DNA of 64,000 nt from Paragorgia papillata (Eukaryota > Cnidaria > Anthozoa > Scleralcyonacea > Coralliidae): the NCBI GenBank assembly GCA_035771165.1, contig JAWNZC010000231.1, positions 62,001 through 126,000 on the forward strand, written 5' to 3'. Below are positions 1-11,735 of the stretch, piece by piece (positions within the stretch are counted from its first letter, which is position 1; each line of letters opens with the position of its first letter). The position numbers and the translations under genes were made by a program. A model generated the notes under the pieces. That model saw nothing but the letters and a program-made list of their open reading frames with translations, was not told the origin of the DNA and made no database searches.

Positions 1-77
1 GAACATTTTGTATATACAGTAATGTTCTTTGCACGATTATAACTATTATAAATGTTGTACACAAAGTTTGGATTCAT

Positions 78-753
78 TCAGTCAGTCTCATCGCTGTCCT
101 CATATTGTTCAAGGAGATTGTTTAATTTCTCCATCATTTTCATCGCCTTGCCACACATTTCGACGTGTGCTTTGTTGGCTTCTTTCGCCAACTTTCCACG
201 TTCGGATCGTTTCTTCTTTTTACGCATGTTTTCCTTGGCGCTGGTTCCTTCACTGGCTGAAGGCTTGACTGATTCCAGACATTCACTGGCTGAAGGTTTA
301 GATGATTCTGGACCTTCACCATAGTTCTCGTTACAGGAACCAGCGGAACTGCTCTCACTAAGGTTTGTGGGCTGACTGAACTCCGTTAATTTCCGCTCGT
401 CAGGGGTACACTTGCTCGAATAGCGGATCTTATTCTCTTTGATCTCAAAAGACATTCTGGTCGACTGACTAGATTGTGCGGTGTGTTGATCAGCTTTCTG
501 AACATTTTGGGCTACAATTCTCTGTATATACGCTTCATTGCGGCTTTCTTGGTGCTGTATTGCAAGTAGTACTCCCGTATATGCATGTGGTCGTTTCTCG
601 TGGCATTTTCTTCCACTGCTCCACCTACACTGTCTTTAATAAATTTAAGGATTTCTTCCCATCCAGAAGCAGAGCATTTCTGGTATGCTTGCAAAACTAA
701 CTGCACTTCGGCGTCTGTTACGTGGTAGCGACGCTGTTTTTTCGTAGGTGGTT
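78..753 (-). pseudogene. Harbinger accessory protein exon (decayed)
   Basis: Exon on the minus strand, divergent from the transposase at 1303. It opens after a plausible splice acceptor (polypyrimidine tract then AG at 755-754) and reads a Lys/Arg-rich start, then a segment around 512-700 containing SGWEEILKFIKDSVGG. A stop at about 512 is bypassed by a shift near a TATATA tract (about 525), after which the frame is open to 78. The C-terminal 125 residues are Ser/Glu/Lys-rich with a Lys/Arg cluster (MRKKKKRSERGK) and end in a short helical segment. PIF/Harbinger elements usually carry a second, Myb/SANT- or MADF-like DNA-binding gene next to the transposase, and the position fits that. I do not see clear Myb tryptophans, so the assignment rests on context. 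The TATATA slip makes it a likely pseudogene. Its 5' exon was not found. Confidence 0.5.
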
Positions 754-1302
754 CTAGGCAATTATTAGAAAGACAAAAAGAAGAATTTTAAATACCACAA
801 TACACTTCAAATTTACTGTTTATGAGAAGCCATAGTATCTACTACAGGTGTACATCAAGACTAGCTATATACCTTGAATCCTTGTCTCCTCGTCACTCTC
901 TTCAAAACAAACAGGTCTCCACAACGAAACCATCGCCTCGAAAATGCACAGCGTAAGTGATTAACGATAAGAGACACCCAGTTTTATAGCAACTTGAAAT
1001 AAAAGAGGGGTTACATAAGGCCTCGATTATAAGGTTGAACCTGTTTTGTTTCTTTTCTTTGCTATGTGTGACCTAAGCTCAGGAAAACAATGACATACCA
1101 ATACACAAGGGTAAGTGTTTATTGCCGGTTAGGGTGCGGCATCGCTCAGAAATGTAACGGGATAACGCCTTTGCAATTTTAGCGGGAACATAAGGGATTT
1201 TACAATGCCTCTTAAATGTACTGATTGCCTGATTTCCTGTCAGTATTTTTTTAAACTGATTGACCTATCTCCGTTAGACATTAACAATCTGGACTTCAAA
1301 TC
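754..1302. other. Spacer between divergent Harbinger genes
   Basis: No coding signal. It holds the presumed intron upstream of the accessory exon and the region between the two divergently transcribed Harbinger genes. No terminal inverted repeat was recognised here. Confidence 0.5.
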
Positions 1303-2447
1303 ATGCCTAGAAGATCTTTGAGACAGCTAGTTGAAGCTTCAATGATTCTCTTACCGTTACTTACAACAATCCCACCTCCAATTACAAATCGTTTCAACCG
1401 GTTGCAAGAGTTTATGAGATGGCTACTACCTACTTTATTATTACTCGTTTCATTACAAATTCCTTCCCCTGAAGATTATCTGCTTCTGATAATGCAGCGT
1501 CTTGGTCCCAATTTCCACGGTTTTGACTTTAGAGGCAGAGATATATTTATGACAATAGAAAATCAGAGATATCTATTTTGGTTGAACACAGGTGAGCTAC
1601 ATGAGACGTTGTTGGACATCACAGATAGGATCTCTGGAAATTTGTCCCGATTGAATAGAAGGGGGATGTAGAAGGCAAAGAATGGGAAGCTTCAAACTCA
1701 ACAACATCAATAAAGTGTTACTAACATTTATGTGGCTCAGAAAATACCCCTGCATAGATACCTTAGCGTTAATGTGTGATGTTAGTCCATCGACAGTTTC
1801 AAGTATAATTCACAGTGTTGTTCCAATCTTGTGGAGATGTTTTCATAATCAGGTTTCTTGGCCTAGTATTGCAGAATGGCATGCTTTACGAGGAAATTGG
1901 CCCACGTTTCCCGATGCTGTAGGGTGTATTGATGGAACACCACATGAGATTAATCGTCCCGAAGTGGAGCCCCAACGGGACTTCTATAGTGGTCATCGCC
2001 ACTACCATCTGATGAACACACAGTTAGTAGTAGACAATATCGGCAATATTGTTTTTCTGCAGGCTGGTTTTCTTGGGGCAATGAATGAATGATGCTGCCA
2101 ATTTCATTTTGATGGAAAGGATTGGACCTGGGACAAACAATGATATGCCCCCCGGTGCAGTGCTGTTGACAGACAAAGGATACGCAGATGTTGTGCCATT
2201 ATTAACACCTTTTCGTACTGCACAGATTAGACGTTTGCCGAGACAAGACCAAAGGCGAGCACGCAGGTTCAACCACAGGCTGTCCAGATGCCGAATTATT
2301 GTAGAGCACACGATTAAACATCTGAAGACATACCAGGCAGTCGGCAGCATATGGCGCCATCCCCGATGGTTTCAGCCAGTGGTAGTAGAGTTATGCACGT
2401 TCTTAACCCAGCGACACGTACTGTTCGATGATACGATAGATTCATGA
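1303..2447 (+). pseudogene. PIF/Harbinger transposase, frameshifted
   Basis: DDE transposase of the PIF/Harbinger superfamily (DDE_Tnp_4 type), which excises and reinserts its element. Three consecutive frames are needed. 1303-1671 gives the N-terminal region. 1682-2092 gives a helix-turn-helix-like stretch (CDVSPSTVSSIIHSVVP) and the first catalytic Asp in GCIDGTPHEINRP. 2085-2447 gives the second Asp in LLTDKGYAD and the Glu in IIVEHTIKHLK. The first break is a small indel near 1670-1690. The second is a 4-bp tandem gain at 2081-2092, where ATGA is present three times and two copies would keep the frame. All three acidic catalytic positions survive, but the two frameshifts should abolish activity. 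The total of about 380 residues is normal for the family. The divergent accessory gene at 78-753 completes the usual two-gene layout. Confidence 0.85.
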
Positions 2448-2569
2448 TTCATTCTCAAACAAATCGACCAAGGAAAGCACAGGGACGCCTAGAGTTTCGA
2501 ATGTCTAGAGGCAGTGTGAAATAACTATTAAGTACTGTATAATGACTTACAATTTGCGTGTAATCATCA

Positions 2570-5068
2570 TTGTTTGTCAGTTTGTGTTTTCATCGAAAAT
2601 TAATATGCGTGTTTGTGAAATTTGCATACTTAGTGGTATTTCCCACTATAGTAGGGTCATTAGCATATGGAGTGGAGTTATGTGAAAGATGTCTAATAGA
2701 ATCGCTCTTACTGCAACAGCAACAACAGTATATTGTTATGCGACCGCAATTGTTTGAAGAGGATTATAATAATTTTCTTTCATCTCTTTCAAATCGTGAT
2801 CATCCCACTAAATATGGTATGGAATCTCCGAAGGATGTTTTTTCCCAAATAACAGACCATTGCAAGCCACCCAGCAATGACTTTATTGCTAAATGCATAG
2901 TGCATGATTATCTTGCAAAAGAGTCACTATATAGACAGTGTATGGCTCAGACAACTTGTTGCTGGTTCTCGTGCGATCACACCTTTAAGATTGCAAGTAT
3001 AATGTCGGACTGATCCGTAAATCTGATAACAAGTGGCAAAAACAGTATGATTCCTGTTTCTTCGTATTGAATGAAGATGGTGTGGTACTCACTTGGCAGT
3101 TGACAAAATCATGTGGTTTCTCACAAGTCAGTGACTGTTTGAAAATGTTATATCAGAGGCTGCTTGATATAGGCAAGGATGTTGATATGTGCTTTGTTGA
3201 CAACTGCTGCTCTTGGAGGAAAAAATTAAAGGAGATATTTGGTAGCCAACTGACGGTACTACTGGATTTATTTCATGCTGTTCAGCGTACAGTTAAATGC
3301 ATTCCAAAAAAACATCCATTTGCTTACAGATGCTGTCAGTCTTTCCGAATGGTATTCCGACAGCCATGTGATTTTGGTGAAAAGCGAACCTTACCTACAC
3401 CAGCACCTAATGTTATGGAGGCAAATTTAAACAGTTTTGTCAAAAACTGGAAAGATATCACTTTTGAAGATTCACCAGTCTTGCCAACCAAAGCTCTTAA
3501 AGAAATTGAAAATATTCGATGTCATATAAAGAATGGATGTTTGTCTTCTATACCTGTTGGAGCTAGCAGTGAAAGGAATGAAAACATGCACAAGAATATT
3601 AGAAAAGCATTGGCAAGGGGACGATTGGGGGTTTTGTTGGCAGTGTCTTTAATTTCATCATTTCTTTCAGTATGAATGGAATGAAAAACGCCAGTCTTCT
3701 GAAGAGGGTAGAAAAGGCTGTAATTCTGTGCGTCCTTTAATATCTAGAAGATCTGAACTAATTAACGTTGATAAACCATTAACAAGTGAACAATTTGGGA
3801 TTGGTGTATCAGTGACTGAACCTCCAAATTTGGATGATGTAGCACTTCCATATAAAGCATGTTCAGTATCCTCTCATGGTTTTAATTCTCTTCTAGATTC
3901 AGCATCAGGTGAAAATTGTGAAACCAATAAAAGTACTAGTAGTGCAGATAATTGCGCAGATATTCTGGAGGATCTTTCATTGCTTTCTGATCTGTTTACT
4001 CGTGCTCTCAACCTGTTCTCACTCAAGCAAGCAGTAGCGTCTTCAGGAACAAATACTTCATTTAATATGAAAGACATACACTTAATGGGTACACATGCCC
4101 TTTTCCCTTTTGGTTGCCTTACAACAGAAAGCTGCGAGATCACTAAAGCAACAGAAACATTAAACAATGTTATTAAAGGTTATGGTTTTGAGAAGTTAGA
4201 GGTATGTGGAGATGGAGATTGCTTATTTACAAGTATCCTTTTTCAACTACAGAATATAACAATGTCAGATAATCCAAAACTGCATGAACACTTAAAACTT
4301 CTTGGACTTTGTAAAGACCATGAAGAGATTGATTCAAAATCCTTGGTTTTACTTTTAAGAGACCTCATGGTAAATGAATGGTCCATCAACCGTCATGAAT
4401 ACGAAGGCTATATTGCTGGTTGTGATACAGAATATGATGTTCTGATAGACAATTACAAACAGCTGGGGAAGTATGATGGACAATTTGGAAATTTGATGGT
4501 TCTTTGCCTGTCCAATGTTCTCAGAATTAACATTTTGTTACTGACATCAATGGAGAACTTTCCCATTATTCCAGTTTCACCACGTCAACCAGTTTTTGCA
4601 GATCAGCCTGTTGTTATTGCATTCAATCATGCTGGGAGTGGACACTATGATCCAGTTATTGCCTTGACTAGAAAGGAAGATCAGAAAGATGCATGCAGCT
4701 TAAACCAAAACCAACCCATACCTCTGCCTTTGAACAATGACCAAGAAGTTGTTCAATGGTTGCCGTTGTGGACGGGGGCAGCTAAAAAGCTTAAGCAGGA
4801 TAACAAAATGCAAGAAAAGCAGAAGTTTTGCAACCAAGAACCTGGTGCCAGACGTACTATGTGCCCATGTTATAGATTGTTTCAACCATGTACTTCGAAA
4901 TGTAAGTGCTATTGTTGTGCAAATTCAATTGGGGCACGACCAGAAGAAACACAAAATTTGCCTGCTTGTAAACCAGCAAAGCGAAAACGAGTTCACCATA
5001 CACTTCAAGACAGCAGGATTGGTAATATGGATTTTATGGTTAGCAAAGGAGAACACCCACATGGCTAG
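2570..5068 (+). pseudogene. DDE-transposase-like core fused to OTU protease domain
   Basis: One decayed gene in three frames. Segment 1 (to 3013) holds SCDHTFKIA, a likely first catalytic Asp near 2974. Segment 2 (3067-3675) holds DMCFVDNCCSW, a second Asp near 3199, then a D-x-FHAVQR motif and SERNENMHKN, which resembles the catalytic-Glu helix of MULE/IS256-like enzymes. Segment 3 (3728-5068) is about 446 residues. It contains an OTU-type cysteine protease domain: GDGDCLF near residue 160 supplies Asp and the nucleophilic Cys, and GHYDPV near residue 305 supplies the His. A CxC-type cluster follows (residues about 377-400, motif KCKCYCC), then a basic KPAKRKR stretch. The frame breaks are a 2-bp AT gain near 3000 and an indel near 3655-3662. 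OTU enzymes remove ubiquitin, and such domains recur in animal transposon proteins. The exact transposase superfamily is uncertain. The first in-frame ATG is at 2738, but the true 5' end is unknown. Confidence 0.65.
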
Positions 5069-5117
5069 AAATCCAGGACACTTAGCGGCAGTGGCCTGTG
5101 GGCTCATATTTAGATAG

Positions 5118-7262
5118 AATATTAATTTGAAAATTCTGATGGCTAAATATCGATCATTTCGGCTATAAACAGAAGTCTATAGCAATAAATTAAAGTAGAG
5201 TTATTCGCTAAAATGTCTTATTGACCCATTTCTTACCCAAATATCAAATTACAAAAGGTTTAATCGTCTAGACAGGCCTGTACACTCATACTCACAAAAA
5301 TTGCCGCATAAATTTCGGTTATTATTTCTGAATCCACAGTCACATTTAATAATAATAACAGCGCTTAAGACCCTGGCAACCTAGCAACAGCTCCATAAGA
5401 AATGGTGGACAAGAACCCGAAATTATCGAGGAATGCATTGCTTCTTCACGCCGAGTTCAGTATTTATCTCGGCGCTTGATGGATTAAATTACAACGACTC
5501 GGCTGCAATAAATCGTACATTTTAAGGTCTTTGGGAACCTATTAATTAACAACGAAAAAGTGGAACGAACAACTCCGCAAAACAAAGTAACGTTCATCCC
5601 GAGCAAATTCAGACGTTCGCATCGTGGACAAACAACACAGAAGCAGCCAAAATTGGAGCTCCAAAATAAGTGATATAGCAGATTAATAGACTTTAAACAG
5701 CGAATAAGAGATATGCTTGTGAGGGGCTCGGGAACCTATTTAGGACGCTCCAAACTTAATAGAAATTGTAGTGCTGAACGATTGTTCAATTTGGTGAAGT
5801 TTTGGACGTTCGCATGTCGGAATTTACAATAGTAAATAACCGAAAATGATTGTTCTTTATATTTCCTTAAGAAATCTATTGAAGGACGCCATATTGAATT
5901 AATTAAAAATGGATTCAGTGCGCATGCTTTGCCGCCATGTTGTCCTCGATTTCTGGCCATGATACAACCTTCATGGAACAAATTTGAATATGTACTGCTT
6001 GAAACCATTATTGACTACATGATTGAGAAGTCTGTGGAACTTGATGAAAGCATTGTTTGCAGAATTTACAATATGATGGTTCAACATGCAGAATGAGCTC
6101 CTGATTATCAACTCACAATTCCTATCTCGAAGAAGTCGGTTGCATCAATAAGAACTATGACCAAGAAGGTCAAAGATCAAGCTTTGCTTTTTAGAGAAAT
6201 CTATCTCAAGCAAGTTATGATGAATGTTAAATGATTTGTTTCTTAGGTCAAATAAAAAAATACCTTGGTTTATGCTTTTCTGACCCTATCTAGTTTTTAG
6301 CCAGCAAAATACTAACCCTACCAGTAATCTTTTTATTGAATTTGTTGGAGTCTGGTTACAAGTTGTAGTGCTCATAATTTGAATTTTATAATATTAGCAA
6401 TCATGTTGACCGATCTTGGCAGCATGCTAAAAACTAGCTTTAAACCATAATTGATATTTAATTTTGGAACCGGATATCTGTACAATTGTCATGTATGGGC
6501 ACGAAATAAAAAGTAATAAAGAACGACCTTCCCTACATAAATTTCTGTAAAATGAAATAGCAAACCTTGAATATTTTTTATTTGGCCTTATTATGACCTA
6601 AATCAATAAGCACTCTAGCTATGACTATTTAAAGGGTATTCAGTTCATATTAATTTTTCCTATTAGTTAAATTACATGAAGCTGTCATCAAACTTTTTAA
6701 TATATTGAAAATCATTCCTGGCAGGTATACTGAAGCTGCCTGTCAAGTTCAAGACACATCTCGTGTTAATGGATTTTTCTAATTTTTTCAGTATTCTATA
6801 TATATTATGCTATGCAATGAACCATGATAAATTGATTTGGCTTTATAATTGTTGTGTAAATGCAGTATGTATCTTCCCATACCAAGCTGTCTCCTCCAGC
6901 ATCTACTATTTATTTCATAATTTAAAAAGTATATATCTTTCGAAGTTTCCATGGTTCATTGCATATATTGATGTTCAATCAATATTTCCACAAAGTTTCA
7001 AAGAGATAGGTTAAATACTAAGCAACTTATCACTGTTGCAATTTTGATACACGGCAGGGGGTTTAAGGCCAAATCTCGGTAACCATGGCAACGAAATGTG
7101 TCACCTCAATGAAGTCACCTCAATATGTATATAGTTTATATTTGGTTCATAGTTATCTTTGGAAAATTTCATTTTTGAGGGTCATACCACCTTAAGCATC
7201 CTTGCATAGTCCAAGCCCACTAAAAATTGTGGTTTCTCTTGATTATTTTTTGTTAAAACGTC
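5118..7262. other. Non-coding, repeat-derived stretch
   Basis: AT-rich sequence without a convincing gene. A 90-codon open frame on the minus strand (5736-6008) begins with MARNRGQHGGKAC, whose DNA resembles, in inverted orientation, the segment at 5059-5100. This may be a relic of inverted repeats. The rest shows no recognisable feature. Confidence 0.4.
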
Positions 7263-7400
7263 CTTCAAAATGCAGGAAATAACGTTTTAGGGCTACGCAA
7301 TTCAAAAAAATTCCGGGGGAATATACCCCCAACCCCCTAAAAATTATTCTTTTTCCTTTAGCACCCCCCTCCCCCCCCCCCCCCCCCCCCAATTTAAAGC
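7263..7400 (+). repeat. Interspersed repeat with CAAAATGCAGGAAAT core and poly-C tract
   Basis: Contains CAAAATGCAGGAAAT followed by a CCCC-rich stretch and a pure C run at about 7363-7390. A second copy of the same core lies at about 28980-29155. The two share the order core, then a CCCCC-rich end, so they look like members of one interspersed family. The superfamily was not determined. Confidence 0.5.
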
Positions 7401-7765
7401 CGCTCCTCAGTCCATGGTCACGAATTATTAACTTGGGTAACTTGTTTTAATTAGAAAGTTATTTGATTTGTCATTGCAACCATGGGCATAGGTGAGCTTT
7501 TCCCTAAACTCATCACAAATTCTATCAAAATTGGTAGATTACAGTATTCACAAATATATCAATATTTAGTGAAGTTTTCGTCTCCCTTCCTGTTTGGGCC
7601 CCTACCCTTTTGGTCTTAAAATTAAACTAGCTAGTATTAAAATGGTCAGTCCATTGGTGGAAATTATAATCTTTTCTGGAAACCAGTAATTTTAAATTCT
7701 GACGTCGACGGAATGGAAATCTCTCTAACCAACCCGAGACCAACCTCCGGCGCCTCAAAATCGAC

Positions 7766-7794
7766 GACGTCATCACATTAATTCAGGCGCCAAA
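7766..7794 (+). promoter_or_regulatory. CRE-like and E2F-like promoter sites
   Basis: GACGTCAT at 7766-7773 is a near match to the CRE/ATF site. GGCGCCAAA at 7786-7794 is a good match to the E2F consensus. They lie 46-74 bp upstream of the ATG at 7840 of the DUF3987-like gene. E2F sites are typical of S-phase DNA-replication genes, which would suit a P-loop primase/helicase-like product. Motif matches only. Confidence 0.4.
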
Positions 7795-8379
7795 TTGCAC
7801 GGCGACTCAACCAACCACGAGCCGATCGCAAACGCAGTAATGGCGGAAAGGTCTCGTGTCCAGCGCAAAAAAGTCAAGGTAGACGTGGCTGCTATCGCAA
7901 GAAATGCCTCAGAGTTAGCTTTCCCATGGGAGAAAGTTGCGCCCGAATATTTTATCGATTGGGTTAACACGTTTGCTAGAGCTCATGGGACAACAAAATA
8001 AATAATGATGATGGCAATCTTTCCTGCTATGGCTGGACTGCTTGGTCCGAATACAAACTTGAGGCTGACAGAGACATACAAAGAGAAAATAAACATTATG
8101 GCTTTATGTGTTGCTCCACCGTGTTCAGGAAAGTCAGCAGCCACGAATTATGCTGCCAAAAATCCTATTTTTAACGTAGAGAAATACAACGATGTTCGTC
8201 TGCTTGTCGACAATTTTACCACCGCTGGCATGACTGAACATATCTTGCTGAATGATGGTATGGGAATATGCATCAAAGACGAGATGTATGCGGATCTCAA
8301 ACAGATAATGAGCGAGAAATCCATGGGCCGTTTATGTCGCTGGTATGACGGTGATTCATTCTACACGCGTAAAAACGCA

Positions 8380-8612
8380 CAGCCTGTTGCAAGTTGTCAA
8401 CAGGCGTGAACAGTGTTGTTCGGAACAGCCGTGAACAATGCTGTGCTGCACCCTGTGAACAGTATTGTCAACAGTGCTGTTCATGCCTGTTCGAACAACA
8501 ATGAATCAACACGCGTGAACAATGCTGTTCTAACATTGTTTATCATGCCTGATAACAATACTGTTTTTACTGTGCCAACAGACGTGAACAATGTTGTTGC
8601 AACAGGCTGTAT
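8380..8612. repeat. Left subterminal array of about 22-bp palindromic units
   Basis: About ten diverged units built on AACAG(n)5-7GAACAATGCTGTT. Many are themselves near-palindromic, with AACAG at one side and CTGTT at the other. Same family as 11401-11735. Confidence 0.8.
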
Positions 8613-8699
8613 CAGGGATGTTTTCCTGGACGTAAAAAACTCCGGTACGAAAATTTACCCCGGTTGCTTCGAGCCTTCGACACCGAGCAAGGACCTACT

Positions 8700-8794
8700 C
8701 TCCTTCGCAGCCGTTCTTATGGCAATCCTATTCTTCGATCCTATTTTTCCTAGGACCGAAGAATAGCACAGGCAGGAAAACGGCTGCGAAGGAG
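8700..8794. repeat. Two-tier perfect hairpin
   Basis: Outer arms 8700-8715 (CTCCTTCGCAGCCGTT) and 8779-8794 pair perfectly over 16 bp. Inner arms 8728-8743 and 8751-8766 pair at 15 of 16. Both share one axis with a 7-base loop (TTTTTCC). It lies inside the transposon, just past its left array, and could extrude as a cruciform or fold as RNA. Confidence 0.8.
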
Positions 8795-8894
8795 ACTAGC
8801 AAATCGCAAGCTATCGAAAAACTCGACACAATACAGAAGAAACGGGTTCGAGATGGAGACAAATAAAACTCTGCGACTGAAACAACAGGTATGT

Positions 8895-11400
8895 AAAAAC
8901 TTTATTCTGTTTAAACGTACATATCATGTGTTTTAGAACAATGAAAAAAGATATATGTTCTGTTATATGTATAAAAACAAAAACCCGAAGTAAACAATGT
9001 TAGGATGCAATATATTTGCTTGCAAGTTGCAATAGTCTTTAATTTTCAAAACCCAAGTTTCTCATTGCCAAACTACTCTGTCTATGAGTTGATCTCCAGG
9101 TCGCAGTTTTGAAATTCTCTTCCAAACTATTAAAAGAGAAAAAGAAACACATTTGATTAGTGCCTGGAACTCGTGATTCGTAAACAAATTCTCCAATTTC
9201 TATTATTTTTCAGCCACATATGTTGAATGCTAAGCAAATTCTTCTTCTAATTAATATATTTCTTCTTGTCTGGCAAAACTGAAATTTACAAAGTGAACTC
9301 AGTAATGAAGAAAAACAAATATCAGTTTTTTATAGTTATAAATTGCTATCAGCTATGAAGCCAGTGCTATAAAGCAAAATACTTACATGTAGATCCTATT
9401 ATCCTAGCTTCTTGTTGAGCCCAAATGCCATTAAGCTATATAAAAAGAAAATTAAGACAAATATCAAACATGGTATTTAGTTTCTAATAAATTAAACCTG
9501 TTTAATTAAATTGCAAATTAATTAAGGTCTTATTTTTTCATGCATTTACTCACATATACTTACAATAGCATCAGTTGTTGCCATTACATATCTGTTAATC
9601 AAGCCATGTACTGTATACTTTAAAGAAAGAGTAAACAGAGAACACATTTACTTCTTGAAACCTGGTTGGGGTTTTTCTGCCTTAGTGCAATGAATGTTGG
9701 TTGACAAAGCTAAATATTTCATTCTTTTCTTGTCTTTTTCCTGAAACATTTCCTGTAAAAACCAAAATATTTTCCTTGCAGCACTGCATCATGCTGTTGT
9801 GCAGTGTATTCATATATTTTTGATGCATTTTTTGCTAAATGCTTATTGTATTTTTTAACAGAAATTTTGCAGTCATTTGGCACATCTAAAAGGAAATCTT
9901 AGGGGCTGTTTACATGAACTCAACCAAGCTCCTCTCATCAAAATTTTTCATAATGGCTGCAAGAGAAGTTTAATTTCAATTCTCTTACAATTATTAAGTA
10001 CACTGATATTAAAGGAATGTTATTACCTGAACTGAAAGATGAGTCCAAATGGCTACAGGCACAGATGAGCATCCTGGAGCATGCTAGCTAGTCCTAAATT
10101 TCTTGGCTATCTGATGTGATATTCCCTGTAAATAAAAGGACCTTAAATTAGAGTAATGTACTATTTAAGCTTTGAAATTAGCTATTTTAATAGTGATGTG
10201 TAAATGGTTTTAAGTATTTAATACAGTATTGTGATTTGTGAATTTCTAACATGCAATCCATGCACCCCCACCTCCTCTATGCATGCATCTAACCTTGGGC
10301 CTGATCCATATTTGTTTCTTGCATTATGTGAAATGCAATGCAAAAAACAACCAAAAAACACACACATGCACCCTGTCTCCCAATAGGTTGAACAACTATT
10401 AATCTCCTTTAGCTAGAATGGCTGATTTTCTTCCAAATTGAATATAAATAATCTTCCACACCTCATACAAAAATGGCTGGACTGAATTTTATTGTATGGC
10501 ATGGTTTGCCAAGGAATCATTTTTAATAGTACATCATGTGAAAAGGCATTGCAACAATTAATATACCCACCTCTAATTTTTGACAAAAATGACAAAAATG
10601 TGGTCTATTAATGAAGGTGGTCCAAAAACCCAACAAGTGAAATTATTATGGGGGCCACTTTTTAATATGGTCAGCTATGCATGAGCTTGAAGCTATAATG
10701 CTCAGATGATTGCAGCTCATAATCAGGTAAAAAATATTACTAGTAAATAGGAATAGAAATCATAGTTGTTAAAAATTATGTGGAGTTAGTCAATGAGAAG
10801 GGTGCCAAAATTTGTCAGAAGAAACTTATTTTCTACTATTAATATATTTCTTACTACAATATTAAACATATTTATTTGGATAGTTCACACTCACCTTTAT
10901 TTAGATGAAAAGAAAACCACTTTGTCTTTGAATAGAAAAAGGAAAAAAAAATACTTCCTTGCTGCTGACACCATAACTTTTTGTGGAGCAGTCCATCTTT
11001 GATTTCACCTTTTATTAACCTCTTTACAATCTTTGTGTTTCTTCGTATTTAAAAAAAAACAGCATCCACTTCTTTATAGTTTTCATAATAGCTTTGTCAG
11101 TCTTCGCCTGTCAAGAAAACTGTCTTGAAAACTTGTCTGTAAATCCACACGGTTTTGATACGTATTTTCAGCGACAAAAACACTTGCAGAAAGATGCCAC
11201 AACTTGAAATTAACATTGAACTATTATATTTTTGAAAAGACGTGAAGTTTTGAGTACTTTAATTGAGAATTCGGCTCTCTTCTGTTCGTTTTTCCATGCC
11301 ACATATTAAAAGCGTTCACTTTCCCCTTTCTTTTATCGCTCACGAATTGATTCGCCAAAATAACCGCGAGAAAATCGCGTGTGCATACTTCATATGCTAT
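8895..11400. other. Non-coding interior of the 3384-bp transposon
   Basis: AT-rich, with no coherent protein on either strand. At 9901 a GGGGCTGTTTACATGAACTC segment resembles the end of the MITE at 37062-37409 and may be a fragment of that type. Confidence 0.4.
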
Positions 11401-11735
11401 TTTTGTCCAACAACACTGTTCACGCCTGTTGAAACAACATTGAACAACCATGTGAATCCAACAGTGTTGTTCATGCACGATACAACAGGTTGTTATGGCA
11501 TGATGTAGTAACAGTGCTGAACAGCCATGTTATAACGACGGTGAACAATGCTGTTCTAACAGTGTTGTTCTCTCCTGTTCCAACAGCCATGAACAGCTAC
11601 TGTTGCTTCATCATTGCTGAACAATGCTGTTGGAACAATGATGAACAATACTGTTGGTTCAACAGTGCTGTTCACGCATGATAGCCGCCTTGTTACAGTA
11701 CTGTTCAGCCATCATTGTTGCAACAACCTGTGCTA
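11401..11735. repeat. Right subterminal array of about 22-bp palindromic units
   Basis: About a dozen diverged AACAG...CTGTT units in mixed orientation, for example near 11531, 11552, 11622 and 11655. Counterpart of the left array at 8380-8612. Confidence 0.8.

Noticed and set aside
29..324. Open frames on + over 29-324
   Set aside because: They overlap the minus-strand accessory exon, have no family resemblance and are out of frame with it.
8380..8612. CRISPR-like array
   Set aside because: Units are diverged, palindromic, in mixed orientation and without regular spacers, in a eukaryotic context.
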